Positions 13,627 through 20,154 of a stretch of 22,946 nt of DNA are shown here, in pieces; position 1 is the stretch's first letter, and each line of letters starts with the position of its first letter. The notes under the pieces are model-generated. The model was not told the DNA's origin and did not search any database. It saw nothing but the letters and a program-made list of their open reading frames with translations. The stretch comes from Nitrospinae bacterium RIFCSPLOWO2_12_39_16 (GTDB lineage: Bacteria; Nitrospinota; Nitrospinia; UBA9942), in assembly GCA_001805005.1 (NCBI GenBank), contig MHDO01000102.1:1-22946 (forward strand). Direction: 5' to 3'. Position numbers and translations under genes: made by a program.

Positions 13627-14001
13627 TTATTCCTCCTTTTTCCTTGCACCAACAGTCTTTCTCGGACCTTTTCTTGTTCTGGCATTTGTTCGTGACCTCT
13701 GTCCCCTTACAGGAAGATTTTTCCTATGTCTTAATCCCCTATATGAGCTAATATCCATTAATCTTTTAATATTAAAAGAAGCATCCCTCCTTAAATCACC
13801 TTCTACCCTATATTCCTTTTCAATAATAGCCCTTAGTTTTCCAACCTCTTTATCAGTCAGATTTTTTACCCTTGTATCAGGATTAACCTCTGCCTTTTTA
13901 AGTATAACATTTGAGAGGGCTCTGCCTATACCATAAATATACGTAAGGGCTACCTCTATCCTCTTCTCTCTCGGAATATCTATACCTGCTATTCTTGCCA
14001 T
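13627..14001 (-). CDS. rpsM: 30S ribosomal protein S13
   Basis: Head protein of the small subunit that bridges to the large subunit and contacts the P-site tRNA. The start MARIAGIDIPREKRIEVALT and the tail RGLRHRKNLPVRGQRSRTNA are diagnostic. The 124 residues are standard. The frame also opens at a TTG one codon earlier, but that lies within one base of the SD, so ATG at 14001 (GGAGG 4 bp upstream) is the start. A 4-bp gap joins it to rpsK. An octamer palindrome separates it from rpmJ. Confidence 0.98.
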   Translation of the reverse strand: MARIAGIDIPREKRIEVALTYIYGIGRALSNVILKKAEVNPDTRVKNLTDKEVGKLRAIIEKEYRVEGDLRRDASFNIKRLMDISSYRGLRHRKNLPVRGQRSRTNARTRKGPRKTVGARKKEE

Positions 14002-14014
14002 CAAGCCTCCAAAT

Positions 14015-14093
14015 AAGTTAATAAGTTAAAGAGTTCAGGAGTTCAGGAGTTAACTCATCAACTCACAACTCATCAACTCCTTAACTCGTTACC
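14015..14093. repeat. Octamer word palindrome, rpmJ-rpsM gap (5+5 units)
   Basis: Five 8-bp units (AAGTTAAT, AAGTTAAA, GAGTTCAG twice, GAGTTAAC) fill 14015-14054. Five complementary units (TCATCAAC, TCACAAC of 7 bp, TCATCAAC, TCCTTAAC, TCGTTACC) fill 14055-14093. The 13-mer gagttcaggagtt (14031-14043 and 14039-14051) pairs with aactccttaactc (14075-14087) at 12 of 13 positions. The rpmJ stop codon (14091-14089) is in the last unit. The SD of rpsM begins 5 bp from the other end. Confidence 0.88.
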
Positions 14094-14202
14094 CCTGTCT
14101 CTGCTTATGTTTTTGGATTTCGCAAATTACCCTTATTACTCCCTTCCTTTTTATAACCTTACACTTTTCACAAATCGGTTTTACTGATGCCCTGACTTTC
14201 AT
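14089..14202 (-). CDS. rpmJ: 50S ribosomal protein L36 (zinc form)
   Basis: A 37-residue gene, found by reading the gap between infA and rpsM. The product starts MKVRASVKPICEKCKVIKRK and ends IQKHKQRQG. The zinc ligands C11, C14, C27 and H32 are all present, so this is the zinc-binding form. ATG at 14202 is preceded by GAGGGTGG. L36 stabilises 23S rRNA folding near the peptidyl transferase region. Its place between infA and rpsM is canonical. Both of its flanking gaps carry repeat elements. Confidence 0.97.
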   Translation of the reverse strand: MKVRASVKPICEKCKVIKRKGVIRVICEIQKHKQRQG

Positions 14203-14218
14203 AATCCACCCTCTTTTA

Positions 14219-14308
14219 CCACAGATTCACACAGATTTTCACAGATTTTAAAAACTCTTTTAATCTTTTTCCTGTTTCTTATCTGTGTTTATCTGTGTCC
14301 ATCTGTGG
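14219..14308. repeat. CTGTG decamer palindrome, copy A (infA-rpmJ gap)
   Basis: Left arm: three 10-bp units containing CACAGAT (14219-14248). Right arm: three 10-bp units containing ATCTGTG (14279-14308). Over 28 bp the left arm (14219-14246) is identical to that of copy B (14566-14593). The right arm (14281-14308) matches copy B (14623-14650) at 27 of 28. The 30-34 nt loops are unrelated. Within one copy the heptamer cores pair while the 3-bp linkers do not. It lies 18 bp from the infA stop codon. Confidence 0.88.
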
Positions 14309-14324
14309 TTAAATTTCATTTTTT

Positions 14325-14543
14325 TTATTTAAACCTGTAAGTTATTCTTCCCCTTGTTAAATCATAAGGAGACAGTTCCACCTTAACCTTGTCACCCGCT
14401 AAAATTTTTATAAAATGCATTCTCATCTTGCCTGATATATGTGCCAAGACCTTATGCCCGTTTGCAAGCTCAACCCTGAACATTGCATTGGGGAGAGGCT
14501 CTATTATCGTCCCTTCAACCTCAATAGCTTCTTCTTTTGCCAT
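14325..14543 (-). CDS. infA: Translation initiation factor IF-1
   Basis: IF-1 occupies the ribosomal A site during initiation and assists IF-2 and IF-3. The 72 residues form one S1-like OB fold: EVEGTIIEPLPNAMFRVELA, then NGHKVLAHISGKMRM and SPYDLTRGRITYR. This is the exact usual length. ATG at 14543 gives MAKEEAIEVEG. The upstream sequence is A-rich with only a weak SD. It stands between two near-identical CTGTG palindromes, the only gene in the window flanked by sister copies. The order map-infA-rpmJ is standard. Confidence 0.98.
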   Translation of the reverse strand: MAKEEAIEVEGTIIEPLPNAMFRVELANGHKVLAHISGKMRMHFIKILAGDKVKVELSPYDLTRGRITYRFK

Positions 14544-14565
14544 AACAAATAAAACCCCTTTTAAA

Positions 14566-14650
14566 CCACAGATTCACACAGATTTTCACAGATAAAAAAT
14601 TCTTTAATTTTATTATTTTCTAATCCGTGTTTATCTGTGTCCATCTGTGG
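14566..14650. repeat. CTGTG decamer palindrome, copy B (map-infA gap)
   Basis: Same layout as copy A: a left arm with three CACAGAT cores (14566-14593) and a right arm with ATCCGTG, ATCTGTG, ATCTGTG cores (14623-14650). The loop of 29 nt is A/T-rich and unlike that of copy A. The right arm continues into GGCTAA, shared with the fragment at 567-578. It lies 7 bp from the map stop codon. Confidence 0.88.
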
Positions 14651-14657
14651 CTAAGTT

Positions 14658-15404
14658 TTATATTTTCGTTAATATCTCCACTCCATTGTCTGTAACAGCA
14701 ACCGTATGCTCAAAGTGGGCCGAGAGGCTTCCGTCTGCTGTAACAACTGTCCAGTCATCTTCCAAGACCTCAACATCACTCACCCCTGCATTTACCATAG
14801 GCTCTATTGCCAGCACCATCCCATTTTTTAACAACGGCCCTTTTCCTGCCTCACCAAAGTTTGGAACCTGCGGCTCTTCATGCAGTGAGGTTCCTATGCC
14901 GTGTCCTACAAATGCCCTTACTACCGAAAATCCCTCTCCCTCTACATACATCTGGACGGCATTTGATATGTCTGACAGATGGTTGCCCGCCATTGCCTTT
15001 TCAATTCCTATATAAAGTGCCTTTTGAGTGGCATCCAAAAGCCTTTTTGCTTCAGATGTTATTTCACCTGCGCCTACCGTAATCGCAGCATCTCCATAAT
15101 ATCCATCATGGTAAACACCAAGGTCAATACTGACCAAATCCCCGTCTTTTAATCTTCTGTTTGAGGGGATACCATGCACTACCTGCTCATTTATAGAGAT
15201 ACAGAGCGAATTAGGATAGCCCCTGTAACCCTTAAATGCAGGGGTTCCACCCTTCTTCAAAATAACCGATTCAGCCAGCCTGTCCAATTCTATCGTTGTT
15301 ACACCAACTCTTATCTTTTTTTTTATCTCTTCTAAAACCTCAACCACTATCCTGTTTGAGATTTTCATCTTCTCTATCTCATGCCGGGATTTCAGAATTA
15401 TCAT
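14658..15404 (-). CDS. map: Methionine aminopeptidase type I
   Basis: Removes the initiator methionine from new proteins whose second residue is small, a two-metal hydrolase. The metal ligands of the pita-bread fold are all present: D94, D105, H168, E201 and E232, plus substrate-side H77 and H175 (motifs SIDLGV, GDAAITV, GHGIG, AIEPM, HFEHTV). Length 248 is typical of the short bacterial type without an N-terminal zinc finger. ATG at 15404 overlaps the adk stop by 4 bp (ATGA), so it is translationally coupled. It is standard for the spc operon. Confidence 0.98.
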   Translation of the reverse strand: MIILKSRHEIEKMKISNRIVVEVLEEIKKKIRVGVTTIELDRLAESVILKKGGTPAFKGYRGYPNSLCISINEQVVHGIPSNRRLKDGDLVSIDLGVYHDGYYGDAAITVGAGEITSEAKRLLDATQKALYIGIEKAMAGNHLSDISNAVQMYVEGEGFSVVRAFVGHGIGTSLHEEPQVPNFGEAGKGPLLKNGMVLAIEPMVNAGVSDVEVLEDDWTVVTADGSLSAHFEHTVAVTDNGVEILTKI

Positions 15405-16045
15405 TCTTCCAAAACACTTGCAATCTTATTAAATATATCCTCAATGCTGCCCGTACCCTTAATAGAGTGAAACCTTCCGTTTTTGCTGTAATAACTTTTT
15501 AATTGAGTTGACTGCTCATGATATACCTTAAACCTTTTATATATTGTCTCTTCCTTATCATCATCCCTCTGATACAGCTCCCCGCCGCATTTATCACATA
15601 TCCCTTCCTTCTTTGGCGGATTGAATGATAGATGAAACCCCTCGCCGCATTTCCTGCATGTCCTTCTCCCTGTCAGCCTCTTTATGAGATCATCATAATC
15701 CACATCTATATCTATGACATGGTCTATCTCCGCTGACATCCTTTTCAAATTTTTGGAAAGTGCCTCTGCCTGAGCAGTTGTGCGGGGGAAGCCATCAAGT
15801 ATATATCCTGATTTGCAGTCACCCTCCTTTAATCTATTCTCAATTATCCCTATAACAACCTCGTCAGGAACCAGCCCGCCGGCATCCATGTATGATTTTG
15901 CCTTTATTCCAAGCTGGGTCTTATCTGCTACAGCCTTTCTTAAAATATCCCCTGTGGATACCTGCGGGATACTATATTTTTTTGTAATCAATTTTGCCTG
16001 TGTCCCTTTACCTGCCCCTGGCGGCCCCAATAAAATTAACCGCAT
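15401..16045 (-). CDS. adk: Adenylate kinase (zinc LID form)
   Basis: Interconverts ATP plus AMP with two ADP. The P-loop GPPGAGKGT is at residues 7-15, the AMP-binding STGDILR near 30 and DGFPRT near 84. The long LID carries four cysteines C130, C133, C150, C153 that bind zinc structurally, as in many Gram-positive and some other enzymes. Length 214 is standard for the long form. ATG at 16045 follows the secY stop by 2 bp, with AAGGG nearby. Its position between secY and map is canonical. Confidence 0.98.
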   Translation of the reverse strand: MRLILLGPPGAGKGTQAKLITKKYSIPQVSTGDILRKAVADKTQLGIKAKSYMDAGGLVPDEVVIGIIENRLKEGDCKSGYILDGFPRTTAQAEALSKNLKRMSAEIDHVIDIDVDYDDLIKRLTGRRTCRKCGEGFHLSFNPPKKEGICDKCGGELYQRDDDKEETIYKRFKVYHEQSTQLKSYYSKNGRFHSIKGTGSIEDIFNKIASVLEE

Positions 16046-16047
16046 CT

Positions 16048-17361
16048 TTATGCCCTTCTGCTCCTCAATCTTCCCTTCTTCACAAAACCCTCATAGTGTC
16101 TCATCACCAAATGTGATTCTACCTGCACCATGGTATCCATTGCCACTCCAACAACAATCAGAAGACCTGTTCCTCCAAAATAAAATGGTATATTAAAATA
16201 TTTTATAAGGTAATCAGGCAAAACACATACCAGTGCTAAATACGCTGCACCTCCAAATGTAACCCGTGACAGCATCTTGTCAATAAACTCAGATGTAGGT
16301 TTACCCGGTCTGATGCCCGGTATAAATCCGCCGTGTTTCTTCATATTCTCTGCAACATCTGCAGGGTTAAAAATAATAGCCGTATAAAAATAACAGAAGA
16401 AAAAAATCATTACTACATAGAGCAGTGTATATACGATTGTCCCCGGCATAAGGCTGTTTGATACTGTCTTCATCCAAGGATGAGATACAAAATTAACCAG
16501 GGTTGCAGGAAACATTATTATTGAAGATGCAAAGATAGGCGGTATAACGCCTGATGTATTCACCTTCAGAGGCAGATGGGTGCTCTGCCCGCCGTACATC
16601 TTCCTTCCAACAACCCTCTTTGCATACTGCACGGGAATCCTCTTCTGCCCGCTCTCCATAAATACTATGGCACCTACAACCAGCACCATTAATGCAAGAA
16701 TACCCAGCAATACAAAAAACTGAATCTCACCTGTATTCATGAGTCTTACTGTATTTTTGATTGCCGACGGTATGCCTGCAACAATTCCGGAAAAAATTAT
16801 AAGTGATATACCATTTCCGATACCCCTTTCCGTTATCTGCTCTCCAAGCCACATGATAAATGCAGTCCCTGAAGTCAGCGTAAGAACAGTCATCAGCCTG
16901 AAAGACCACCCCGGGTCTGGAACTATCAATGCACCCCCCGGGCTCTTCATTGCCTCGAGTCCAAAGCTTATGCCAAGACCCTGGATACAGCTCAATAATA
17001 TTGTCCCGTATCTTGTATACTGCGTTATCTTTCTCTGCCCATGCTCTCCCTCTTTTTTAAGCTTCTCCAGAGGAGGGAATACAACTGTCAAAAGCTGAAG
17101 AATAATGGAGGCGCTTATATAAGGCATAATTCCAAGGGCAAATATTGTAAGCCTCTTGAAAGCCCCGCCAGAAAACATGTCAAAGAACCCGAAAATTGTC
17201 CCTGCCGCACCTTTAAAGAACTCACTCAATGCATAGGCATCAATTCCAGGTGTTGGTACATGTGCACCAACCCTGTATACAGCCAAAATCACCAGAGTAA
17301 AAAAAATCCTCTTTTTTAATTCAGGGACATTGAATATATTCTGAAAACCTGCGGCTATCAT
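16048..17361 (-). CDS. secY: Preprotein translocase subunit SecY
   Basis: Central pore of the SecYEG channel in the inner membrane. The 437 residues show about ten membrane helices and the loops expected: HVPTPGIDAYAL with a plug-like segment near residue 35, and ITERGIGNGISLIIF near 180. GQSTHLPLKVNTSGVIPPIF lies near 265, and the C-terminal RHYEGFVKKG is present. A TTG five codons earlier is in frame but has no SD. I use ATG at 17361. Even that start lacks a clear SD, because a heptamer repeat array runs to the base before it. adk follows after 2 bp. Confidence 0.97.
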   Translation of the reverse strand: MIAAGFQNIFNVPELKKRIFFTLVILAVYRVGAHVPTPGIDAYALSEFFKGAAGTIFGFFDMFSGGAFKRLTIFALGIMPYISASIILQLLTVVFPPLEKLKKEGEHGQRKITQYTRYGTILLSCIQGLGISFGLEAMKSPGGALIVPDPGWSFRLMTVLTLTSGTAFIMWLGEQITERGIGNGISLIIFSGIVAGIPSAIKNTVRLMNTGEIQFFVLLGILALMVLVVGAIVFMESGQKRIPVQYAKRVVGRKMYGGQSTHLPLKVNTSGVIPPIFASSIIMFPATLVNFVSHPWMKTVSNSLMPGTIVYTLLYVVMIFFFCYFYTAIIFNPADVAENMKKHGGFIPGIRPGKPTSEFIDKMLSRVTFGGAAYLALVCVLPDYLIKYFNIPFYFGGTGLLIVVGVAMDTMVQVESHLVMRHYEGFVKKGRLRSRRA

Positions 17362-17445
17362 AATTACGAATTCCAAATTACAAATTACGAATTAAGGAAT
17401 TATTGATTTCAATTCTTAATTCCTAATTCATAATTCTAAATTACT
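17362..17445. repeat. Heptamer word palindrome, rplO-secY gap (12 units)
   Basis: The 84 bp are twelve 7-bp units. Five begin AATT (AATTACG, AATTCCA, AATTACA, AATTACG, AATTAAG; 17362-17396). Two are irregular (17397-17410), and five begin AATT again with complementary endings (AATTCTT, AATTCCT, AATTCAT, AATTCTA, AATTACT; 17411-17445). The two halves pair as an imperfect hairpin. Unit 11 ends with the rplO stop codon (17438-17436) and unit 12 is coding. The other edge touches the secY ATG. Confidence 0.88.
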
Positions 17446-17870
17446 ATCGCCTTTCCACCTGCATCTTCAATCTTTTTAAGTGCAGATTTACTGAACTTTG
17501 CTGCATGAATGGTCAATGGTTTTGAAATGACACCGTCACCCAGCACCTTTACATTTTTCACCGTCTTGATAATACCCTTTTCCTTCAATATCTGTGGAGT
17601 TACCTCCCTATCAAACTTTTCAAGTGTCTTAAGGTTGACAACAGTATACTCTACCCTGAAAGGGTTTTTAAATCCCCTCTTGGGAATCCTTCTAATGATG
17701 GGCATCTGTCCACCTTCAAACCTTGGGTCAGGATGTCCACCTGACCTTGCCTTTTGCCCCTTATCTCCCTTTGTGGAGGTTTTCCCATGCCCGGAGCCGC
17801 GTCCCCTGCCTACAACCTTCCTTCTCTTATTAGAACCTGGCCTTGGTTTTAAATTGCTTAAATTTATCAT
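17436..17870 (-). CDS. rplO: 50S ribosomal protein L15
   Basis: Large-subunit assembly protein. The N-terminal half has the Gly/Arg-rich signature (KVVGRGRGSGHGKTSTKGDK, then GHPDPRFEGGQMPIIRRIPK). The C-terminal half has the usual fold ending GGKAIVI. Length 144 is standard. ATG at 17870 has only a weak purine stretch before it and lies 7 bp after rpsE, so coupling is likely. Normally rpmD (L30) lies between these two genes and it is absent here. The last two codons before the stop fall in the heptamer array. Confidence 0.98.
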   Translation of the reverse strand: MINLSNLKPRPGSNKRRKVVGRGRGSGHGKTSTKGDKGQKARSGGHPDPRFEGGQMPIIRRIPKRGFKNPFRVEYTVVNLKTLEKFDREVTPQILKEKGIIKTVKNVKVLGDGVISKPLTIHAAKFSKSALKKIEDAGGKAIVI

Positions 17871-17877
17871 ATCTTTT

Positions 17878-18393
17878 CTATTTAGACTCTTCTAAATTTT
17901 TATCCTCTTTATCTGATCTTGCCCTGAGATGTGCTATTGTCTCTGCATTTCTCAATCTCGTAAGGCCATCAAGAGTTGCCTCTACCACATTATGAGGATT
18001 GGCTGAACCAAGAGACTTAGTTAATATATCTTTTATACCTATAACCTCCATAATAGCCCTTACTGCCCCGCCGGCTATCACACCTGTTCCTTTTGATGCA
18101 GGTTTAAGCATTACCTTCCCTGCGCCAAAATTGCCCTCTACCTGATGAGGGATTGTCCCTCCATTCAGCGGAATGGTGATCATATTCTTTCTTGCCCTTT
18201 CCAGCCCTTTCTTTATTGCATCAGGCACCTCGCCTGCCTTTCCCTTTCCAACTCCTATGCTACCCATTCCATCACCGACAACCACCAAGGCGCTAAAGCT
18301 GAATCTTCTCCCTCCCTTTACTACCTTTGTAACACGGCTGATGTTTACAACCTTATCAATTAACTTTGTCTCTTGAGTCTCCTTTTTATTCAA
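17878..18393 (-). CDS. rpsE: 30S ribosomal protein S5
   Basis: Small-subunit protein at the mRNA entry site, involved in decoding accuracy. The N-terminal double-stranded-RNA-binding-like domain holds VVKGGRRFSFSALVVVGDG near residue 24. The C-terminal domain has GTGVIAGGAVRAIMEVIGIK. Length 171 is standard. The start is TTG at 18393 with a good SD (AGGAGG) 6-7 bp upstream; no nearby ATG exists in frame. It lies 26 bp after rplR and 7 bp before rplO. Confidence 0.98.
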   Translation of the reverse strand: MNKKETQETKLIDKVVNISRVTKVVKGGRRFSFSALVVVGDGMGSIGVGKGKAGEVPDAIKKGLERARKNMITIPLNGGTIPHQVEGNFGAGKVMLKPASKGTGVIAGGAVRAIMEVIGIKDILTKSLGSANPHNVVEATLDGLTRLRNAETIAHLRARSDKEDKNLEESK

Positions 18394-18419
18394 AAAATCC
18401 TCCTAAACAAATTTTAATC

Positions 18420-18782
18420 TTAAACAGTAATCCCTTTTTCCCTTACCTTATCCACTATTGCAGCTATCTTTCCATGATAGATATAACCATTCCTGTCGAA
18501 AACAAGTTTTTTAATGCCCTTTTGAATCGCCTTATCAGCAATAATCTCGCCAAGCAGTTTTGCTGCTGCAAGATTTTTAGCAAACTTCATCTTGTCTTTG
18601 AATTCCTTGCTTAAGGTTGATACAGATGCCACAGTCTTCCCTTCAGTATCATTAATAATCTGGGCATATATATGCTTGAGACTCTTATATACTGTAAGCC
18701 TCGGCCTCTCCGAATCCCCCTTTATTTTTTTCCTGATTCTCTCTTTTCTTGCCAGTCTGCTTTTAGTTCTTTTCTGTTCCAT
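18420..18782 (-). CDS. rplR: 50S ribosomal protein L18
   Basis: Binds 5S rRNA and, with L5, places it in the central protuberance. Diagnostic strings are RPRLTVYKSLKHIYAQIIND near residue 27, LGEIIADKAIQKGI near 95 and FDRNGYIYHGKIAA near the end. The 120 residues are standard. ATG at 18782 has no close SD. The nearest AGGA is about 18 bp upstream, and the leader is A/T-rich. The gap to rplF is 46 bp and is free of word repeats, the largest such gap in the operon. Confidence 0.97.
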   Translation of the reverse strand: MEQKRTKSRLARKERIRKKIKGDSERPRLTVYKSLKHIYAQIINDTEGKTVASVSTLSKEFKDKMKFAKNLAAAKLLGEIIADKAIQKGIKKLVFDRNGYIYHGKIAAIVDKVREKGITV

Positions 18783-18828
18783 ATATGTATATTAAAATTT
18801 CCTAAACTCCAAGATTGTAAATTTACTG

Positions 18829-19398
18829 CTATGAACTGCTCGCCGTTGCAGCAGCCTTGCCAGGTTTCTTATGGATAACCTCATCAGAATATCTTATCCC
18901 CTTGCCTTTGTATGGATCCGGCTCCCTGAAGCCTCTGATATTTGCCGCAACCTGCCCTACCAATTCTTTGTCAACCCCTTTTACAATTATTTCAGTATTT
19001 TTCCCAATTTCAGTATTTTTCCCAATCTCAATATCTATCCCCTTCGGAGGGTCAAAATTTATCGGGTGCGAATATCCGAGGGTCAATACAAGTTTCTTAG
19101 CCTGAACTGCTGCCTTATAGCCTATACCCTCTATGATAAGCTGTTTGCTGAACCCCTCTGTAACCCCAACAACCATATTGTTGACGATTGTCCTTGTCAA
19201 CCCATGTAATGACCTATCAAGCCTTGAGTCGGATGGACGTTTAATAAGGAGCTTCCCCTCAGCAGGCTCAACCTTCATATTAGGATGGATGGCCTTGCTT
19301 ATGCTACCCTTCGGCCCCTTTACCTCTATCCTGTTTACATCAATCTTAACTTCTACCCCTTTGGGTATATTTATCGGTTGTTTACCTATACGAGACAT
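18829..19398 (-). CDS. rplF: 50S ribosomal protein L6 with an internal 18-bp duplication
   Basis: Large-subunit protein near the sarcin-ricin loop and factor-binding site. It starts MSRIGKQPINIPKGVEV and contains the classic PYKGKGIRYSDEVIHKKPGK near the C-terminus. At 189 residues it is about ten longer than usual. Six residues come from a perfect in-frame tandem repeat (IGKNTE twice, 18991-19026) in the loop before the second L6 domain signature. The rest comes from an Ala/Ser tail. ATG at 19398 lies 6 bp after rpsH. Confidence 0.97.
   Translation of the reverse strand: MSRIGKQPINIPKGVEVKIDVNRIEVKGPKGSISKAIHPNMKVEPAEGKLLIKRPSDSRLDRSLHGLTRTIVNNMVVGVTEGFSKQLIIEGIGYKAAVQAKKLVLTLGYSHPINFDPPKGIDIEIGKNTEIGKNTEIIVKGVDKELVGQVAANIRGFREPDPYKGKGIRYSDEVIHKKPGKAAATASSS
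18991..19026. repeat. Perfect 18-bp tandem duplication inside rplF
   Basis: Two identical 18-bp copies lie side by side (18991-19008 and 19009-19026), adding IGKNTE in frame. The absence of any mismatch suggests a recent slippage event. It lies in a surface-loop region of L6, so it is probably tolerated. Confidence 0.9.
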
Positions 19399-19404
19399 AA
19401 TTTT

Positions 19405-19803
19405 TTACCATACATGACAGAGAACCTCACCGCCAACCTTCTGCTCCCTGCAAACCTTATCTGTTATTACACCTTTGTTTGTTGAAAGGATTGCTACACC
19501 CATGCCATTAAGCACCATCGGTACATTTTCCTGTGTTGCATAGATTCTGCACCCCGGCTTGCTTATCCTTTTCAATCCCTGAATTACACTCTCTGTCTCA
19601 TTTTCGTATTTGAGATAAATGCGAAGTATCCCCTGTTTCCTATCTTTTATCAATTTGAAATTTTTTATAAAACCTTCCTCTTTAAGGATAACGGCTATCT
19701 CGTTCTTCAATTTTGAGGCAGGTATATTGACCTTCTCATGCTTTGCCTTGATAGCATTCCTTATTCTCACCAACATATCCGATATTGGATCAGTCATTGA
19801 CAT
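19405..19803 (-). CDS. rpsH: 30S ribosomal protein S8
   Basis: Binds helix 21 of 16S rRNA and in many bacteria represses the spc operon. Residues 1-20 (MSMTDPISDMLVRIRNAIKA) and the C-terminus (GVAILSTNKGVITDKVCREQ, GGEVLCHVW) are diagnostic. The 132 residues are standard. The frame opens at TTG 19818, but that base run is part of the SD (GGGGG). I choose ATG 19803; the second ATG two codons on is also possible. I see no recognisable S8 operator in the window. Confidence 0.98.
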   Translation of the reverse strand: MSMTDPISDMLVRIRNAIKAKHEKVNIPASKLKNEIAVILKEEGFIKNFKLIKDRKQGILRIYLKYENETESVIQGLKRISKPGCRIYATQENVPMVLNGMGVAILSTNKGVITDKVCREQKVGGEVLCHVW

Positions 19804-19821
19804 TTTTAAAACCCCCAATTT

Positions 19822-19891
19822 GATTTATGATTTTGGATTTACGATTTTGGATTTAAAATCATAAATCACAAATCCTAATTCATAAATCCTT
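19822..19891. repeat. Heptamer word palindrome, rpsZ-rpsH gap (5+5 units)
   Basis: Exactly ten 7-bp units. GATTTAT, GATTTTG, GATTTAC, GATTTTG and GATTTAA fill 19822-19856. AATCATA, AATCACA, AATCCTA, ATTCATA and AATCCTT fill 19857-19891. The ends gatttatgatttt (19822-19834) and aaaatcataaatc (19855-19867) are perfect 13-bp inverted copies. The array ends at the base before the rpsZ stop codon (19894-19892). At the other end 5 bp remain before the GGGGG SD of rpsH. It is the cleanest example in the window. Confidence 0.92.
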
Positions 19892-20077
19892 TTACCAACT
19901 CGCCTTTATAACTCCAGGTATCTCCCCTGCCAGTGCCAGTTTTCTAAAACAGATTCGGCACATTTTAAATTTCCTTAAATAACCCCTTGAGCGGCCGCAG
20001 AGCGGACACCTGTTATACTGCCTGACCTTATATTTTGCTTTTCTTTTTGCCTTAACAACTAATGATTTTTTTGCCAC
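19892..20077 (-). CDS. rpsZ: 30S ribosomal protein S14 type Z
   Basis: Small zinc-binding S14 (61 residues) of the 30S head, which contacts S3 and S10 and the A-site region. Ligands C24, C27, C40 and C43 are present (RCPLCGRSRG, MCRICFRKLA), and the C-terminus GEIPGVIKASW is typical. The start is GTG at 20077, preceded by GGGGGT. Word palindromes bound it on both sides. The short zinc form rather than the 100-residue form is usual outside Alpha- and Gammaproteobacteria. Confidence 0.97.
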   Translation of the reverse strand: MAKKSLVVKAKRKAKYKVRQYNRCPLCGRSRGYLRKFKMCRICFRKLALAGEIPGVIKASW

Positions 20078-20094
20078 TAAACCCCCAAATTAAG

Positions 20095-20154
20095 TAACGA
20101 GTGATGAGTGAGGAGAAAACTCATTGCTCATTGCTCATTGCTAATTCCTAAAGG
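20095..20154. repeat. Heptamer word palindrome, rplE-rpsZ gap
   Basis: Left: TAACGAG, TGATGAG, TGAGGAG (20095-20115). Spacer aaaa. Right: three identical CTCATTG units (20120-20140) and two decayed ones, CTAATTC and CTAAAGG, to 20154. The rplE stop codon (20143-20141) is the first three bases of the fourth right unit. The arms are complementary in style but imperfect. Confidence 0.82.

Noticed and set aside
17362..17376. TTG start five codons upstream for secY
   Set aside because: It lies inside the repeat array without an SD, and SecY proteins do not need these residues. Not fully excluded, because the ATG also lacks an SD.
20120..20140. Three identical CTCATTG units considered as a CRISPR or microsatellite array
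   Set aside because: Units are 7 bp with no spacers, and the array continues into decayed and complementary units. It fits the word-palindrome pattern, not CRISPR.
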